DNA of 64,000 nucleotides from Streptomyces sp. NBC_00344 (GCF_036088315.1 NZ_CP107996.1:5947001-6011000); one strand, 5' to 3'. Numbered from the stretch's first letter, positions 46,181 through 54,840 are shown. Translations and numbers: made by a program. Notes: generated by a model not told the origin, from the sequence alone.

Positions 46181-47548
46181 TCACCCGCCGTACTGCGCGA
46201 GGGTCCGGGTGAACTCCCAGGGCTGCTGGGATACTCCGGAGCAGGTGTCGTCGTTCGGATAGCCACCGGCACACGGCCGGTCCCGGTTGGCGGACCAGAA
46301 GGTCAGCCGGGCGAGGTGGTGCTGCTGGGCGTAGCCGAGGATCGTGCGGAAGTCCGCGACGGTGACGGTCTCGCTGTTGTCGGTGACGCCGTTCATCGAG
46401 GAGATTCCGCTGTGCCGGTACGCCTGGTCGTCGCTGTATCCATAGGCGTTCTTCAGTGCGTTCCTGAGCCCGTCGGCGGCCCGAACGGTGAGGGTGCCCA
46501 TGTTCTGTCCCGCGCCGCCGAAGTCGAACGGCATGATCGTCCAGGCGTCCACGGTGAGGCCGGATGCGGCCGCCTTGTCGATCAGCCCGGTGTCGGGGCC
46601 GCTCTGTCCGGTGCCGATGGTGACGTACTCGGTGATGCCGGGGTTGTTGGCCTTGATGGTCTTCAGAGCGTCGACGGTGCGCTGCTGGACGGTGGCGTTG
46701 CTGTAGGCGTCGGCCTCGATGTCGATGTCGATCGCCTTGAGGCCGTAGGTGTTGATGACCTTCTGGTACGCCCCGGCGAGCGCGCTCGCGCTGGTGCAGG
46801 AGGACTCCAGCTTGTTGCCGCTGTAGCCGCCGAAGGACGGGACCACGTCGCCGCCTGCCGCACGGATCCGGTTGACGGTGCTCTGGTCCACACCGCCGGT
46901 AAGCGCCCGGCTGCCGTCCCACTGGGGATTGCAGGAACCGTTACTGAGGACGAAGGCAAGGGTGAACCACTTGACTCCCGTCGCCGACATGATCGTCGTC
47001 GGGTCCGGCGGGCTGCCCCACCCGTTGTAGAGATACGGAGCCACGGCCTGCACCCCGCCGCCGGCAGGCGGGGTGGTCGTGCCGGTGGGGACGGTCCACT
47101 GCTGGTTGGCGCTTCCGGCACAGTCCCAGATCTGCAGTCGGGTGCCGTTGGCCGAGCCCGGGCCCGTGGCGTCGAGACACCGGCCGGAGCCGGTGTTCAC
47201 CAGCCGGCCACCGGACGCCGTCCACTTCTGGGCGCTGGTGCCGTTGCAGTCGTACAGCTGGATCTTTGAGCCGTTCGCCGTCCCGGCCGCTGTGACGTCC
47301 ATGCACTTGCCGAGGGCCTTCAGACTGCCGTCGGCTGCGACGGTCCACGACTGCGCGCCCGAGCCGTTGCAGTCGTACAACTGCACCGCGGCACCGTTGG
47401 CGCTGCTCGCCGATGCCACGTCGACGCACTTGCCGCCGTAGCCGCTGATCGGTCCCGTGGGATCGGCGCCGGAGGCCGGGGTGATGCCGAGTGTGCCCAG
47501 GGCGCCTGCCGCCAGGGCCGCGGAGAGGAGGGTCGCGGTTCTCTTCAT
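46181..47548 (-). CDS. Secreted GH18 chitinase with N-terminal CBM13 lectin domain
   Basis: The 455 residues start with a signal peptide (about residues 1-28; LLSAALAAGALGTLG, ASGA). A ricin-type CBM13 follows (about 30-150, with QSW, QKW and QQW repeats), then a TTTPPAGGG linker and a GH18 barrel (about 165-455). The catalytic strand reads KAIDIDIEADA: the proton-donor Glu and the two preceding Asp are present, while the outermost Asp of DxxDxDxE is Lys, as in some actinobacterial chitinases. FGGYSGN and WTIMPFDFGG are further GH18 strands. The ATG overlaps the stop of the upstream glucanase gene (TGATG), so the two are translationally coupled. Confidence 0.9.
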   Translation of the reverse strand: MKRTATLLSAALAAGALGTLGITPASGADPTGPISGYGGKCVDVASASSANGAAVQLYDCNGSGAQSWTVAADGSLKALGKCMDVTAAGTANGSKIQLYDCNGTSAQKWTASGGRLVNTGSGRCLDATGPGSANGTRLQIWDCAGSANQQWTVPTGTTTPPAGGGVQAVAPYLYNGWGSPPDPTTIMSATGVKWFTLAFVLSNGSCNPQWDGSRALTGGVDQSTVNRIRAAGGDVVPSFGGYSGNKLESSCTSASALAGAYQKVINTYGLKAIDIDIEADAYSNATVQQRTVDALKTIKANNPGITEYVTIGTGQSGPDTGLIDKAAASGLTVDAWTIMPFDFGGAGQNMGTLTVRAADGLRNALKNAYGYSDDQAYRHSGISSMNGVTDNSETVTVADFRTILGYAQQHHLARLTFWSANRDRPCAGGYPNDDTCSGVSQQPWEFTRTLAQYGG

Positions 47549-48816
47549 CAGCCCGTCACGTTCCACTTCTGGCTGGCGGCTCCGGAGCAGTCCCAGATCT
47601 GGAGTCTCGTGCCGTCCGCCGAGCTGTTGCCGGTCGCGTCGAGACACTTGTTCGAGGCTGGGTTGACGATGTCGTGGGCGCCGCTCACGGTCCACTTCTG
47701 CGCGCCGGTGCCGTTGCAGTCGTAGAGCTGGACCGGGGTGCCGCTGGCGGTACCCGCGGCTGCGACGTCCAGGCACTTGCCGAGGGCGCGCACCGTCCCG
47801 TCGGTGCCCACCGTCCAGGACTGCGCGCTGTTGCCGTTGCAGCCGTGCAGCTGGATCGGCGTGCCGTTCGCGCTGCTCCCTCCGGCCACATCGACGCACA
47901 TCCCGCCGATGCCGGTGATCGGGTGGGCGCTGCCGCCGCCCCCTGACGTGCTTCCGCTGGTGACGTGGACGTAGTCGACGACCAACTGCTGCGGGAAGGC
48001 GGTGTTCCCGTCCGGGTCACCGGGCCAGTAGCCGCCGACGGCGAGGTTCATGATCAGGTAGAAGGGGTGGTCGAACACCCACCGGTTGCCGTTCAGGTCG
48101 GCCGGGGTGCGGGTCTCGTACACCTGCCCGTCGACGGACCAGGAGATCGAGTTGGGCGCCCAGTCGACGGCGAAGGTGTGGAACGCGTCGGAGAAGCTCT
48201 GCCCGTTCGGGAGGGTGTACCCGGCGCCGATGCCGGCCGCACCGGAGTAGCCGGGACCGTGAATGGTGCCGTGCACACTGCCCGGTTCGAAGCCGACGTT
48301 CTCCATGACGTCGATCTCACCGCTGTTGGGCCAGCCCGCCGATCCGATGTCATTGCCGAGCATCCAGAAGGCGGGCCACATGCCCTGACCCCGCGGGAGC
48401 TTCATCCGGGTCTCGAAATGACCGTATGCCTGGGTGAACTTCGTGGGGGTGGAGAGCCGGGCCGATGTGTACTGGCATGTGCCGTACCAGCACTGGTAGT
48501 TGGCCGGGTTCTCCTTCCGGGCGGTGATGACCAGGTGTCCCTGGCCGTCGAGGGCGGCGTTGTGAGTGCCGCTGGTGTAGTACTCCCGCTCGTGGTTGTT
48601 GACGTTGTCGCCGGTCTCGTAGCCCCATTTGGAGCTGTCGACCGCGCTTCCGGCCGAGCCGTCGAAGTCGTCGGTGAAGGTGGCGGTGGCCGCTGCCGGG
48701 GCGGTGCCGGGGGACTGCTGGGACGCTGCCTGCGGAAGCCAGCCGCAGAGGATCAGCGCGGCCGATGCGAGCAGGGCGAGGGGGCGGATGCGTCTATGGG
48801 GGGCTGATGCCGACAT
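47548..48816 (-). CDS. Secreted GH16 beta-1,3-glucanase with C-terminal CBM13 lectin domain
   Basis: The 422 residues have a signal peptide (about 1-44, with an RR pair near the start). A GH16 domain (about 47-285) carries the catalytic motif GEIDVMEN (E-x-D-x-x-E), preceded by the substrate strand WPAFWMLGNDIG. A SGGGGS linker leads to a CBM13 lectin (about 297-422; QSW, QKW, QKW). GH16 enzymes of this type cut laminarin-like beta-1,3-glucans of fungal walls. It is the first gene of a pair with the chitinase. Upstream lie an inverted repeat and a DasR-like site. Confidence 0.92.
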   Translation of the reverse strand: MSASAPHRRIRPLALLASAALILCGWLPQAASQQSPGTAPAAATATFTDDFDGSAGSAVDSSKWGYETGDNVNNHEREYYTSGTHNAALDGQGHLVITARKENPANYQCWYGTCQYTSARLSTPTKFTQAYGHFETRMKLPRGQGMWPAFWMLGNDIGSAGWPNSGEIDVMENVGFEPGSVHGTIHGPGYSGAAGIGAGYTLPNGQSFSDAFHTFAVDWAPNSISWSVDGQVYETRTPADLNGNRWVFDHPFYLIMNLAVGGYWPGDPDGNTAFPQQLVVDYVHVTSGSTSGGGGSAHPITGIGGMCVDVAGGSSANGTPIQLHGCNGNSAQSWTVGTDGTVRALGKCLDVAAAGTASGTPVQLYDCNGTGAQKWTVSGAHDIVNPASNKCLDATGNSSADGTRLQIWDCSGAASQKWNVTG

Positions 48817-48862
48817 GCCGGACTCCTTGGTCGGGACGTCGAGAGTATGGTCATGCTCCTGA

Positions 48863-48904
48863 CATGAGGTGGCGTGCAGAGCTCCCTGGGCGGCTTACCT
48901 CATG
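48863..48904 (-). promoter_or_regulatory. Inverted repeat in the glucanase leader
   Basis: CATGAGGT (48863-48870) and ACCTCATG (48897-48904) form an 8-bp inverted repeat 26 bases apart, 47-88 bases before the glucanase start. It could be a hairpin in the 5' leader or a two-site operator. Confidence 0.35.
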
Positions 48905-48960
48905 ACTTATTTCAAGAGTCGATTTAATGGCCGGCGGCTGGGAGCGTCAACACTTCCGAC

Positions 48961-48976
48961 GAAGGTCTATACCAGA
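48961..48976 (-). promoter_or_regulatory. Candidate DasR-responsive element (dre) upstream of the glucanase-chitinase pair
   Basis: GAAGGTCTATACCAGA matches the dre core TGGTCTAGACCA at 10 of 12 positions (AGGTCTATACCA). It lies 145 bases before the glucanase start, in the only intergenic space upstream. DasR is the GntR-type regulator of chitin and N-acetylglucosamine use in Streptomyces and controls many chitinase genes through such sites. Confidence 0.6.
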
Positions 48977-49041
48977 AAGTTGGCGGCGCTCCCCGGCGTG
49001 CCCGCTCCTGCCCGGCGCAGCCGTCCCCGGAACGGCGGTGC

Positions 49042-50427
49042 TCAGTGCGGGTCGGGCGGCGTGCTGTCGTACGAGGAGGTTCCGGCGTCGAGCAGCGGCG
49101 AGTCCTGCGTCATGTGCGCAGGAGCGAACAGCCGCAGCGCGTGATAGCCGATCAGCACGGTCAGGGTGCCCAGGGCGATGCCGCTCAGCCGGAAGTTGTC
49201 GGTGAAACTCAGACTGACATCGCCGATGCCGATGATGAGGCCGGCGGCGACGGGCACCAGGTGCAGCGGATTGGAGAGATCCACGCGGGCGCGGATCCAG
49301 ATCTGGGCGCCGAGCAGACCGATCATGCCGTAGAGGACGACCGTGATCCCGCCGAGCACACCGCCCGGGATGGCGGCGACGACCGCCCCGAACTTCGGGC
49401 AGAGTCCGAAGAGGATGGCGAAGCCCGCTGCGCACCAGTAGGCGGCGGTGGAGTAGATGCGGGTCGCGGCCATCACGCCGATGTTCTCCGCATAGGTGGT
49501 GGTCGCAGGACCGCCGACGGCCGTCGAGAGGACGGTGGCCGCGCCATCGGCCATGATCGCCCCGCCGAGCCGGTCGTCGAGTGGATCACCGGTCATCTCG
49601 CCGACCGCCTTGACGTGGCCGGCGTTCTCGGCGATCAGCGCCACCACCACGGGCAGGGCGACCAGGATCGCCGAGAGGGAGAAGCTCGGCGCGTGGAAGT
49701 CGGGCAGTCCGATCCAGTCGGCGCGGCCCACGCCGGACAGGTCGAGCCGCCAGTGGTCGGTGGCGGCCCCGGAGCCGGTGGTTGAGTGGATCCGTCCGAA
49801 GATCCGGTCGAAGACCCAGGAGACCCCGTAGCCGAAGGCCAGTCCGAGGAAGATCGCGATACGTGACCAGAACCCGCGCAGCGCGACGAGCGCGAAGCCG
49901 GTGAAGAGCATGGTGAGCAGAGCGGTCCACTGGTCCTGCGGCCAGTAGGTACCCGCGGTCACCGGGGCGAGATTGAAACCGATGAGCATCACGACAGCGC
50001 CGGTGACCACCGGTGGCAGTACGGCGTGGATGATGCGCGCGCCGAGTGCGCGGACGGCCGCCCCGCACAGGAACAGCACCACGCCGACGATCAGCAGTGC
50101 GCCGGTGAGGGTGGCGATCCCGCCGCCCTGGGTCTTGATGACCGCCGCGACACCGACGAAGGACAGGCTGCTGCCGAGGTAGCTGGGGATGCGGCCGCGG
50201 GTGGCGAGCAGGAAGAATATGGTGGCCACACCGGAGGCCATGACGGCCAGGTTGGGATCCAGGCCCATCAGGATCGGCGCCACGAAGCAGGCACCGATCA
50301 TCGAGACCACATGCTGCGCACCGAGGCCCGCGGTGCGCCCCCAGGTGAGCCGCTCACCGGGTTTGACGACTTCGCCGGGTGCGAGGCTCTTGCCGTCGCC
50401 GTGCAGCTTCCAGCCGAAGCCCGCCAT
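49042..50427 (-). CDS. NCS2 uracil/xanthine permease
   Basis: A nucleobase:cation symporter-2 transporter of 461 residues with about 12-14 transmembrane helices. LTWGRTAGLGAQHVVSMIGA near residue 30, FNLAPVTAGTYWPQ, and LIAENAGHVKAVGEMTGD with the substrate-binding Glu are typical. GGPATTTYAENIGVMAATRI is the NCS2 signature. ENAGH and TTYAENIG favour the uracil group. GAGGAG precedes the ATG at 50427. It is divergent from the alginate-lyase-like gene. Confidence 0.9.
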   Translation of the reverse strand: MAGFGWKLHGDGKSLAPGEVVKPGERLTWGRTAGLGAQHVVSMIGACFVAPILMGLDPNLAVMASGVATIFFLLATRGRIPSYLGSSLSFVGVAAVIKTQGGGIATLTGALLIVGVVLFLCGAAVRALGARIIHAVLPPVVTGAVVMLIGFNLAPVTAGTYWPQDQWTALLTMLFTGFALVALRGFWSRIAIFLGLAFGYGVSWVFDRIFGRIHSTTGSGAATDHWRLDLSGVGRADWIGLPDFHAPSFSLSAILVALPVVVALIAENAGHVKAVGEMTGDPLDDRLGGAIMADGAATVLSTAVGGPATTTYAENIGVMAATRIYSTAAYWCAAGFAILFGLCPKFGAVVAAIPGGVLGGITVVLYGMIGLLGAQIWIRARVDLSNPLHLVPVAAGLIIGIGDVSLSFTDNFRLSGIALGTLTVLIGYHALRLFAPAHMTQDSPLLDAGTSSYDSTPPDPH

Positions 50428-50656
50428 GGTCCTGCTCCTCGGTGCTCTGTGGTGCGGGTGCCCGGCCCGGGAGCGGGACCCTCGTCGGCGCTCGGGGATC
50501 CGGCGCGCGCCGGAGGTCATGCTAATCCGGAACCACGGACTCCCTTTGCAGCGGCCGGCTCTCCTGTCCTCAGCGCCCGCGGGTCTCATCCATGAATCGC
50601 GTACGGAGCATTGTCGTGCGGGGTCGGCGGCCCTACGCTCACCAACGGTCTTGTTT

Positions 50657-50697
50657 ATGAACTGCGTTCATATATCTGATAGGAGCGTTCCATGAAC
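50657..50697 (+). promoter_or_regulatory. Two palindromes overlapping promoter and start of the alginate-lyase-like gene
   Basis: ATGAAC-TGC-GTTCAT (50657-50671) is a perfect palindrome 21 bases before the start codon. CGTTC-CAT-GAACG (about 50687-50697) surrounds the start ATG itself and repeats the GTTC/GAAC half-sites. TTGTTT at 50651 and TATCTG/GATAGG downstream are weak -35/-10 candidates that the first palindrome would cover. This looks like repression by a GntR- or IclR-type protein, but no regulator gene is adjacent. Confidence 0.45.
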
Positions 50698-51981
50698 GGA
50701 AGACCCCGATGGCGTCCGGCCGCGCTGATCGCCGCCGCGGTCACCGTGGCCGCCGTACTCGTTCCGGCCGAGTCCTCCGCCGCGACCGCCCAGCACACCT
50801 CCGCTTGGAAGGTGCCCAGGACCGCGGTGATCGACGGTGAACGGCTTCAGCAGGCACGCATGCGCATCGACCGCGGCGACCCCGCGCTCCGCAGGTCGCT
50901 GAGATCGCTGACCGCGGCCGCGGACACCTGGCTCGGCCAGGGCCCGTGGACCGTCACCGACAAGCCGCAGCCGGCTCCGGGGGGCGACCCGCACGACTAT
51001 CTGAGCCAGGCCCCCTACTGGTGGCCGTCCCAGCCGAAGTCCGCGGACAACCCCTGGGGCTGTCCGTACGTCCAGCGTGACGGCGAGCGCAACCCCGAGG
51101 TCGACACCGGCACCGACCGGCCCGACATCGGAAAGGTCTTCAACTCGGTCACCACGCTCAGCCTGGCCTGGTACTACACGGGCAGGATGGAGTACGCGGA
51201 GCACGCAGCCACCATCGTGCGGACCTGGTTCGTCGATCCGGCGACCCGGATGAACCCGAATCTCGACCACGGGCAGTTCATTCCCTGCAAGTACGACGGC
51301 AGGGCGATCGGCATCATCGACTTCTCGCAGCAGTACACCAGCGTCCTCGACGCCATCGCCGTGCTGGACACGGGGGCGCCGGGCTGGACGAGAAGCGACC
51401 GCGCCGGCATGACCGCCTGGAACAAGGACTTCCTGGGCTGGCTGGTGGGCTCCGACTTCGGCAGGCAGGAGTCGGCCGCCGGGAACAACCACGGCACCTT
51501 CATGGACATGCAGGTGGCCGGGCTCGCGCTCGCCACCGGGGACCGGGCCCTGGCGCGCAGGGTGGTCCTCGACGCCCGTTCGAAGCGGATCGACGCCCAG
51601 ATCGCCGGGGACGGCACCCAGCCGCAGGAACTGGCCCGCACCCGTAGCTGGCACTACTCGACGTTCGACCTGGTGGCCTACACCCGGCTCGCCGCCATCG
51701 GCAGGCGGGTCGGGGTGAACCTGTGGGCCTATCAGGGGCCGCAGGGGCAGAGCCTGTTCAAGGCGGTCGACTGTCTGCTGCCCGCCGCCACCGGGGAGTC
51801 CGACTGGCCGTATCCGGAGCTGGAGTTCTACCGGTACGCGGCGAGCGACATCGTGCACGCGGCCGCGGACGCGGGAGACGTCAGGGCCCGGGCCGCGGTG
51901 CCGGACCTCCAGGCGCCGCCCGGCGGTGACCTGTGGGCGTTGCGGCCCGCGGCGGAGCAACTGGACTCGATAGCGGGCTGA
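50692..51981 (+). CDS. Secreted alginate-lyase-family protein
   Basis: The 429 residues have a signal peptide (about 1-31; LIAAAVTVAAVLVPAESSA). An alpha/alpha-toroid domain of the alginate_lyase Pfam type follows. APYWWPSQPKSADNPWG, IDFSQQYTSVLDAIAVLD, NNHGTFMDMQVAGLALATGD and SRSWHYSTFDLVAY-like (TRSWHYSTFDLVA) hold the Asn/His/Tyr residues expected for polyuronate elimination. The true substrate may be alginate, glucuronan or another uronate polymer. AGGAG lies upstream of the ATG. Possible operators overlap the promoter. Confidence 0.85.
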   Translation: MNGRPRWRPAALIAAAVTVAAVLVPAESSAATAQHTSAWKVPRTAVIDGERLQQARMRIDRGDPALRRSLRSLTAAADTWLGQGPWTVTDKPQPAPGGDPHDYLSQAPYWWPSQPKSADNPWGCPYVQRDGERNPEVDTGTDRPDIGKVFNSVTTLSLAWYYTGRMEYAEHAATIVRTWFVDPATRMNPNLDHGQFIPCKYDGRAIGIIDFSQQYTSVLDAIAVLDTGAPGWTRSDRAGMTAWNKDFLGWLVGSDFGRQESAAGNNHGTFMDMQVAGLALATGDRALARRVVLDARSKRIDAQIAGDGTQPQELARTRSWHYSTFDLVAYTRLAAIGRRVGVNLWAYQGPQGQSLFKAVDCLLPAATGESDWPYPELEFYRYAASDIVHAAADAGDVRARAAVPDLQAPPGGDLWALRPAAEQLDSIAG

Positions 51982-52012
51982 ACCGGGGACCCGCCCCCTC
52001 CGGCGGCGCGCA

Positions 52013-52050
52013 CGGCAGCCGTGTCCGGTCCCGTCCGGACGCGGCTGCCG
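52013..52050. terminator. 16-bp hairpin between convergent genes
   Basis: CGGCAGCCGTGTCCGG pairs with CCGGACGCGGCTGCCG with one G-U pair around TCCCGT. It lies between the convergent alginate-lyase-like and MFS genes and can end both transcripts. Confidence 0.75.
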
Positions 52051-52090
52051 CGCGTGCACCATCCGATGACGCCCGCGATGCGCCGGCGGT

Positions 52091-53305
52091 TCAGGGGTGC
52101 GGGCCCGGGGCCTCTGCGTCGAGGGGGGTTGATTTCTGCGCCGCGGACCTGCCGGGGCGCAGGACGCCGGCGCCCAGTACTAGGCCGAAGGTCAGTACCG
52201 TCACCAAGGTGAACGACCACACGAGCGAGGTCGCGTTGGCGATGCCGCCGATAGCCGAAGGCGCCACGAGCCCGGAGGTGTAGGTGATGGTCGCGACACC
52301 GGCGATGGCCTGGCTGGGCCGGGGCCCGCTGCGTCCGGCAGCCGCGAAGGCCAGCGGTACGACGACGGCGACACCGAGCCCGATCAGCGCGAAACCGGCC
52401 ATGGCGGCAGGAGGGTTGGGCGCCAGGACGACCAGTACCCCGCCGAGCGTGGCCAGGATCCCGCCCGCACGCACGGTCCGCACGGCTCCGAAGCGGTCCA
52501 CCACGCGGTCGCCCGCGAGTCTGGCCAGCGCCATGGTGAGAGCGAAGGCGGTGGTGGAACCCGCGGCCGCGCCCGGTGAGGTGTTCAGGGTGTCCCGCAG
52601 GAAGACCGCCGACCAGTCCAGGCTGCCGCCCTCCGCGAAGACGGCGCAGAAGCCGACGGCGCCGATGATCAATGCCGACTTCGGCGGCAGCGTGAACCGG
52701 GGCGGCGCCGCCTCGTCGGGTGCGCTCTGAACATCGAGCACACTCCGGCAGGCGACGAGCCCCAGCACGGTGAGGGCGGCCGCGGCTATGCAGTGATGGA
52801 GCCTGGCGTCGCTGCCCAGATGGGCGGCGAGCGTGCCTGCCGCCGATCCGATCAGTGCGCCGGCGCTCCACATTCCGTGCAGCCCCGACATGATCGACCT
52901 GCCGAGACGGGTCTCGGTCTCGACGCCCAGCGCGTTCATCGCCACGTCCGACATGCCCGCCGTCGCGCCGTAGACGAAAAGGGCTGCGCAGAGGGTGATC
53001 AGATTCGACGAAAAGCCGGGCAGGGCCAGGGAGAACGTCCACAGGGCGAGCAGTCCGCTCAGAGCCCTGCGTGCGCCGAAGCGATGGGAGATGGCACCGG
53101 AAAGGGGCATCAGCAGGGTGGAGCCGATGGCAGGGAACGCCAGGGCGAGACCGAGCTGCCCCGCGCTGACTCCGGTGTGGTCCTGGATCCAGGGGATACG
53201 GGTGGCGAAACTGCCGGTGACCGCGCCGTGCACGCAGAACACCGCGGCCAGCGCGTACCGCCCCCGCTTCAGAGTCTGTTGGCCGAAGTCCGTTCCACCG
53301 GTCAT
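52091..53305 (-). CDS. MFS transporter
   Basis: A major facilitator of 404 residues with about 12 transmembrane helices. YALAAVFCVHGAVTGSFATR is helix 1. GAISHRFGARRALSGL is the loop 2-3 motif (G-x-x-x-D/H-R-x-G-x-R-R). It is related to sugar/FucP-like and drug-efflux groups; the substrate is unknown. GGGGAGGG lies 5-7 bases before the ATG at 53305. It is divergent from the ROK repressor gene, which probably controls it through the palindrome between them. A sugar or sugar-derived substrate is therefore likely (inference). Confidence 0.85.
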   Translation of the reverse strand: MTGGTDFGQQTLKRGRYALAAVFCVHGAVTGSFATRIPWIQDHTGVSAGQLGLALAFPAIGSTLLMPLSGAISHRFGARRALSGLLALWTFSLALPGFSSNLITLCAALFVYGATAGMSDVAMNALGVETETRLGRSIMSGLHGMWSAGALIGSAAGTLAAHLGSDARLHHCIAAAALTVLGLVACRSVLDVQSAPDEAAPPRFTLPPKSALIIGAVGFCAVFAEGGSLDWSAVFLRDTLNTSPGAAAGSTTAFALTMALARLAGDRVVDRFGAVRTVRAGGILATLGGVLVVLAPNPPAAMAGFALIGLGVAVVVPLAFAAAGRSGPRPSQAIAGVATITYTSGLVAPSAIGGIANATSLVWSFTLVTVLTFGLVLGAGVLRPGRSAAQKSTPLDAEAPGPHP

Positions 53306-53383
53306 GCACCCTCCCCGGGTGTTGTTCTGCGGGCCGCGTTCGCATGGTGTGTCCGTGTGCCGGGCCGCGGTGCGCCAGTAAAC

Positions 53384-53404
53384 TATCAGGTAACCTGCCT
53401 GATA
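53384..53404. promoter_or_regulatory. Palindromic operator candidate between MFS and ROK genes
   Basis: TATCAGG and CCTGATA form a perfect 7-bp inverted repeat around a 7-base spacer (TAACCTG). The site is 25 bases before the ROK start and 79 bases before the MFS start. The local AT-richness suggests overlapping divergent promoters. Autoregulation with control of the transporter is the simplest reading. Confidence 0.65.
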
Positions 53405-53428
53405 AATAGATCTGGAAGGATCCCCGGC

Positions 53429-54601
53429 ATGCCCGCTTCCTCGAGCACCGCCCGGGCCATCAACGACCGGCTCGCCCTCGACCTCCTGCAGGACGAAGGC
53501 CCGTTGACGGCAGGCCAGCTGAAGACACTCACCGGACTGTCCCGCCCGAGCGTCGCCGACCTCGTGGACCGATTGCAGGGCGCCGGGCTGATCGAGGTCG
53601 TCGGCGAGTCCGGCGCTGACCGCCGCGGCCCGAACGCACGGCTCTACGGGATCGTCGCGGACCGGGCTCACCTCGCGGCCCTCGACGTACGGACCGGCGG
53701 CGTCGCCGTGGTCGTCGCCGACCTGCTGGGACTCACCCTCGCCGAGGCCACGCTGCCCATCAGTCAGGACACCGGCACCGAGCCCGCCGTCGAGCAGGCG
53801 GTGGCGCTCCTGGAGCGGACGGTGGCCCAGGCGGGCGCCGCCCGGCTGCACAGTGTCGGCATCGGCGCCCCCGGCCTGATCGACCCGGCCACCGGAGAGC
53901 TGCGCGCCACCACCGGGCTGCCCGCCTGGCACCGCCGGCTCGTCGTCGCCCTGCAGGAAAGGCTGCCCGCCACCGTCCTCGTCGAGAACGAGACCAATCT
54001 GGCTGCCGTCGCCGAACAGCGGACTGGCGCCGCCCGCGGCCTCGACACCTTCGTGCTGCTGTGGCTCGGCCACGGGGTGGGCGCCGCCGTGGTGCTCGGG
54101 GGAAAGCTGCGCCGCGGGGCCTCGGGCGGCGCCGGAGAACTCGGCTTCCTCCCGGTGCCGGGCTCCGGGGGTCTTCCTTCGGCCACCGGGTGCGACGACG
54201 GATTCCACGCGCTGGTGGGCAGCGCCGGGATCTGCGCGCTCGCCGCCGAGCACGGCATCGAGGCGGTCCCGGAGCCGCAGGAGCCCGCCGCCGCCGCCGT
54301 CGTGCGGAGCGCGCCGTCGGCCGGGGACAGCGGTGCGGCGTTCCTGGACGCGCTCGCCCGGCGCATCGCCGTCGGTGTCGCGGCGGTCGCGGCCGTGCTC
54401 GACCCCGGCTGCGTGGTGATCGGCGGTGAGGTCGGACTCGCGGGCGGACCGGGGCTCGCCGTCCTGGTCGGTGAACACGTGGCCCGGCTCTCCCCGCTGC
54501 GTACAGAAGTACGGGCCGGGGCGCTGGGCGGTGGCGCGGTACTGCACGGCGCGCTGCTCACGGCGCGCGAAGCCGCGCAGGACGAGCTGTTCAGCGGCTG
54601 A
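53429..54601 (+). CDS. ROK-family transcriptional repressor
   Basis: The 390 residues have an N-terminal winged helix (residues about 10-70; LTAGQLKTLTGLSRPSVADLVDRL) and a ROK sugar-kinase-like domain. That domain keeps the GIGAPGLIDPATGEL phosphate region, ENETNLAAVAEQ and GHGVGAAVVLGGKLRRGASG. The usual ROK zinc motif (C-G-C-x-G-C-x-E) is reduced to ATGCDDGFHALVG, so structural zinc binding is probably lost. GGAAGGA precedes the ATG. It should bind a sugar and release DNA. Confidence 0.88.
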   Translation: MPASSSTARAINDRLALDLLQDEGPLTAGQLKTLTGLSRPSVADLVDRLQGAGLIEVVGESGADRRGPNARLYGIVADRAHLAALDVRTGGVAVVVADLLGLTLAEATLPISQDTGTEPAVEQAVALLERTVAQAGAARLHSVGIGAPGLIDPATGELRATTGLPAWHRRLVVALQERLPATVLVENETNLAAVAEQRTGAARGLDTFVLLWLGHGVGAAVVLGGKLRRGASGGAGELGFLPVPGSGGLPSATGCDDGFHALVGSAGICALAAEHGIEAVPEPQEPAAAAVVRSAPSAGDSGAAFLDALARRIAVGVAAVAAVLDPGCVVIGGEVGLAGGPGLAVLVGEHVARLSPLRTEVRAGALGGGAVLHGALLTAREAAQDELFSG

Positions 54602-54722
54602 GGCGCCCGGGCCGCACCGCGCGAGCGGCGGTTTCCGGACCCGTCTGTGAGCCACCCCACAGCGGTCCCCCGCATGGCCGACAGCCGGACGTGGCAGACT
54701 GACCATGTAACAGCAGCAGCGC
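54602..54722 (+). other. Gene-free stretch between the ROK gene and the FMN riboswitch
   Basis: No coding frame, clear hairpin or promoter was recognised in these 121 bases. The promoter of the rib operon must lie near its right end, just before the riboswitch. Confidence 0.4.
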
Positions 54723-54840
54723 ACTCCGGGGTCGGTGTAATTCCGAACCGGCGGTTACAGTCCGCGACCCGTCCGCATCCAGCGGGCGGTTGACCAGGTG
54801 AAATTCCTGGACCGACGGTGAAAGTCCGGATGGGAGGCAG
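54723..54840 (+). ncRNA. FMN riboswitch (RFN element)
   Basis: The aptamer is recognisable from GGGGTCGGTGTAATTCCGAA through CCGGCGGTTACAGTCCGCGAC, a variable arm, TGACCAGGTGAAATTCCTGG, ACCGACGGTGAAAGTCCGGA and TGGGAGGCAGTG. These are the conserved blocks of the FMN-sensing RFN element. It stands about 140 bases upstream of ribD and should shut off the riboflavin operon when FMN is abundant. Confidence 0.95.
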
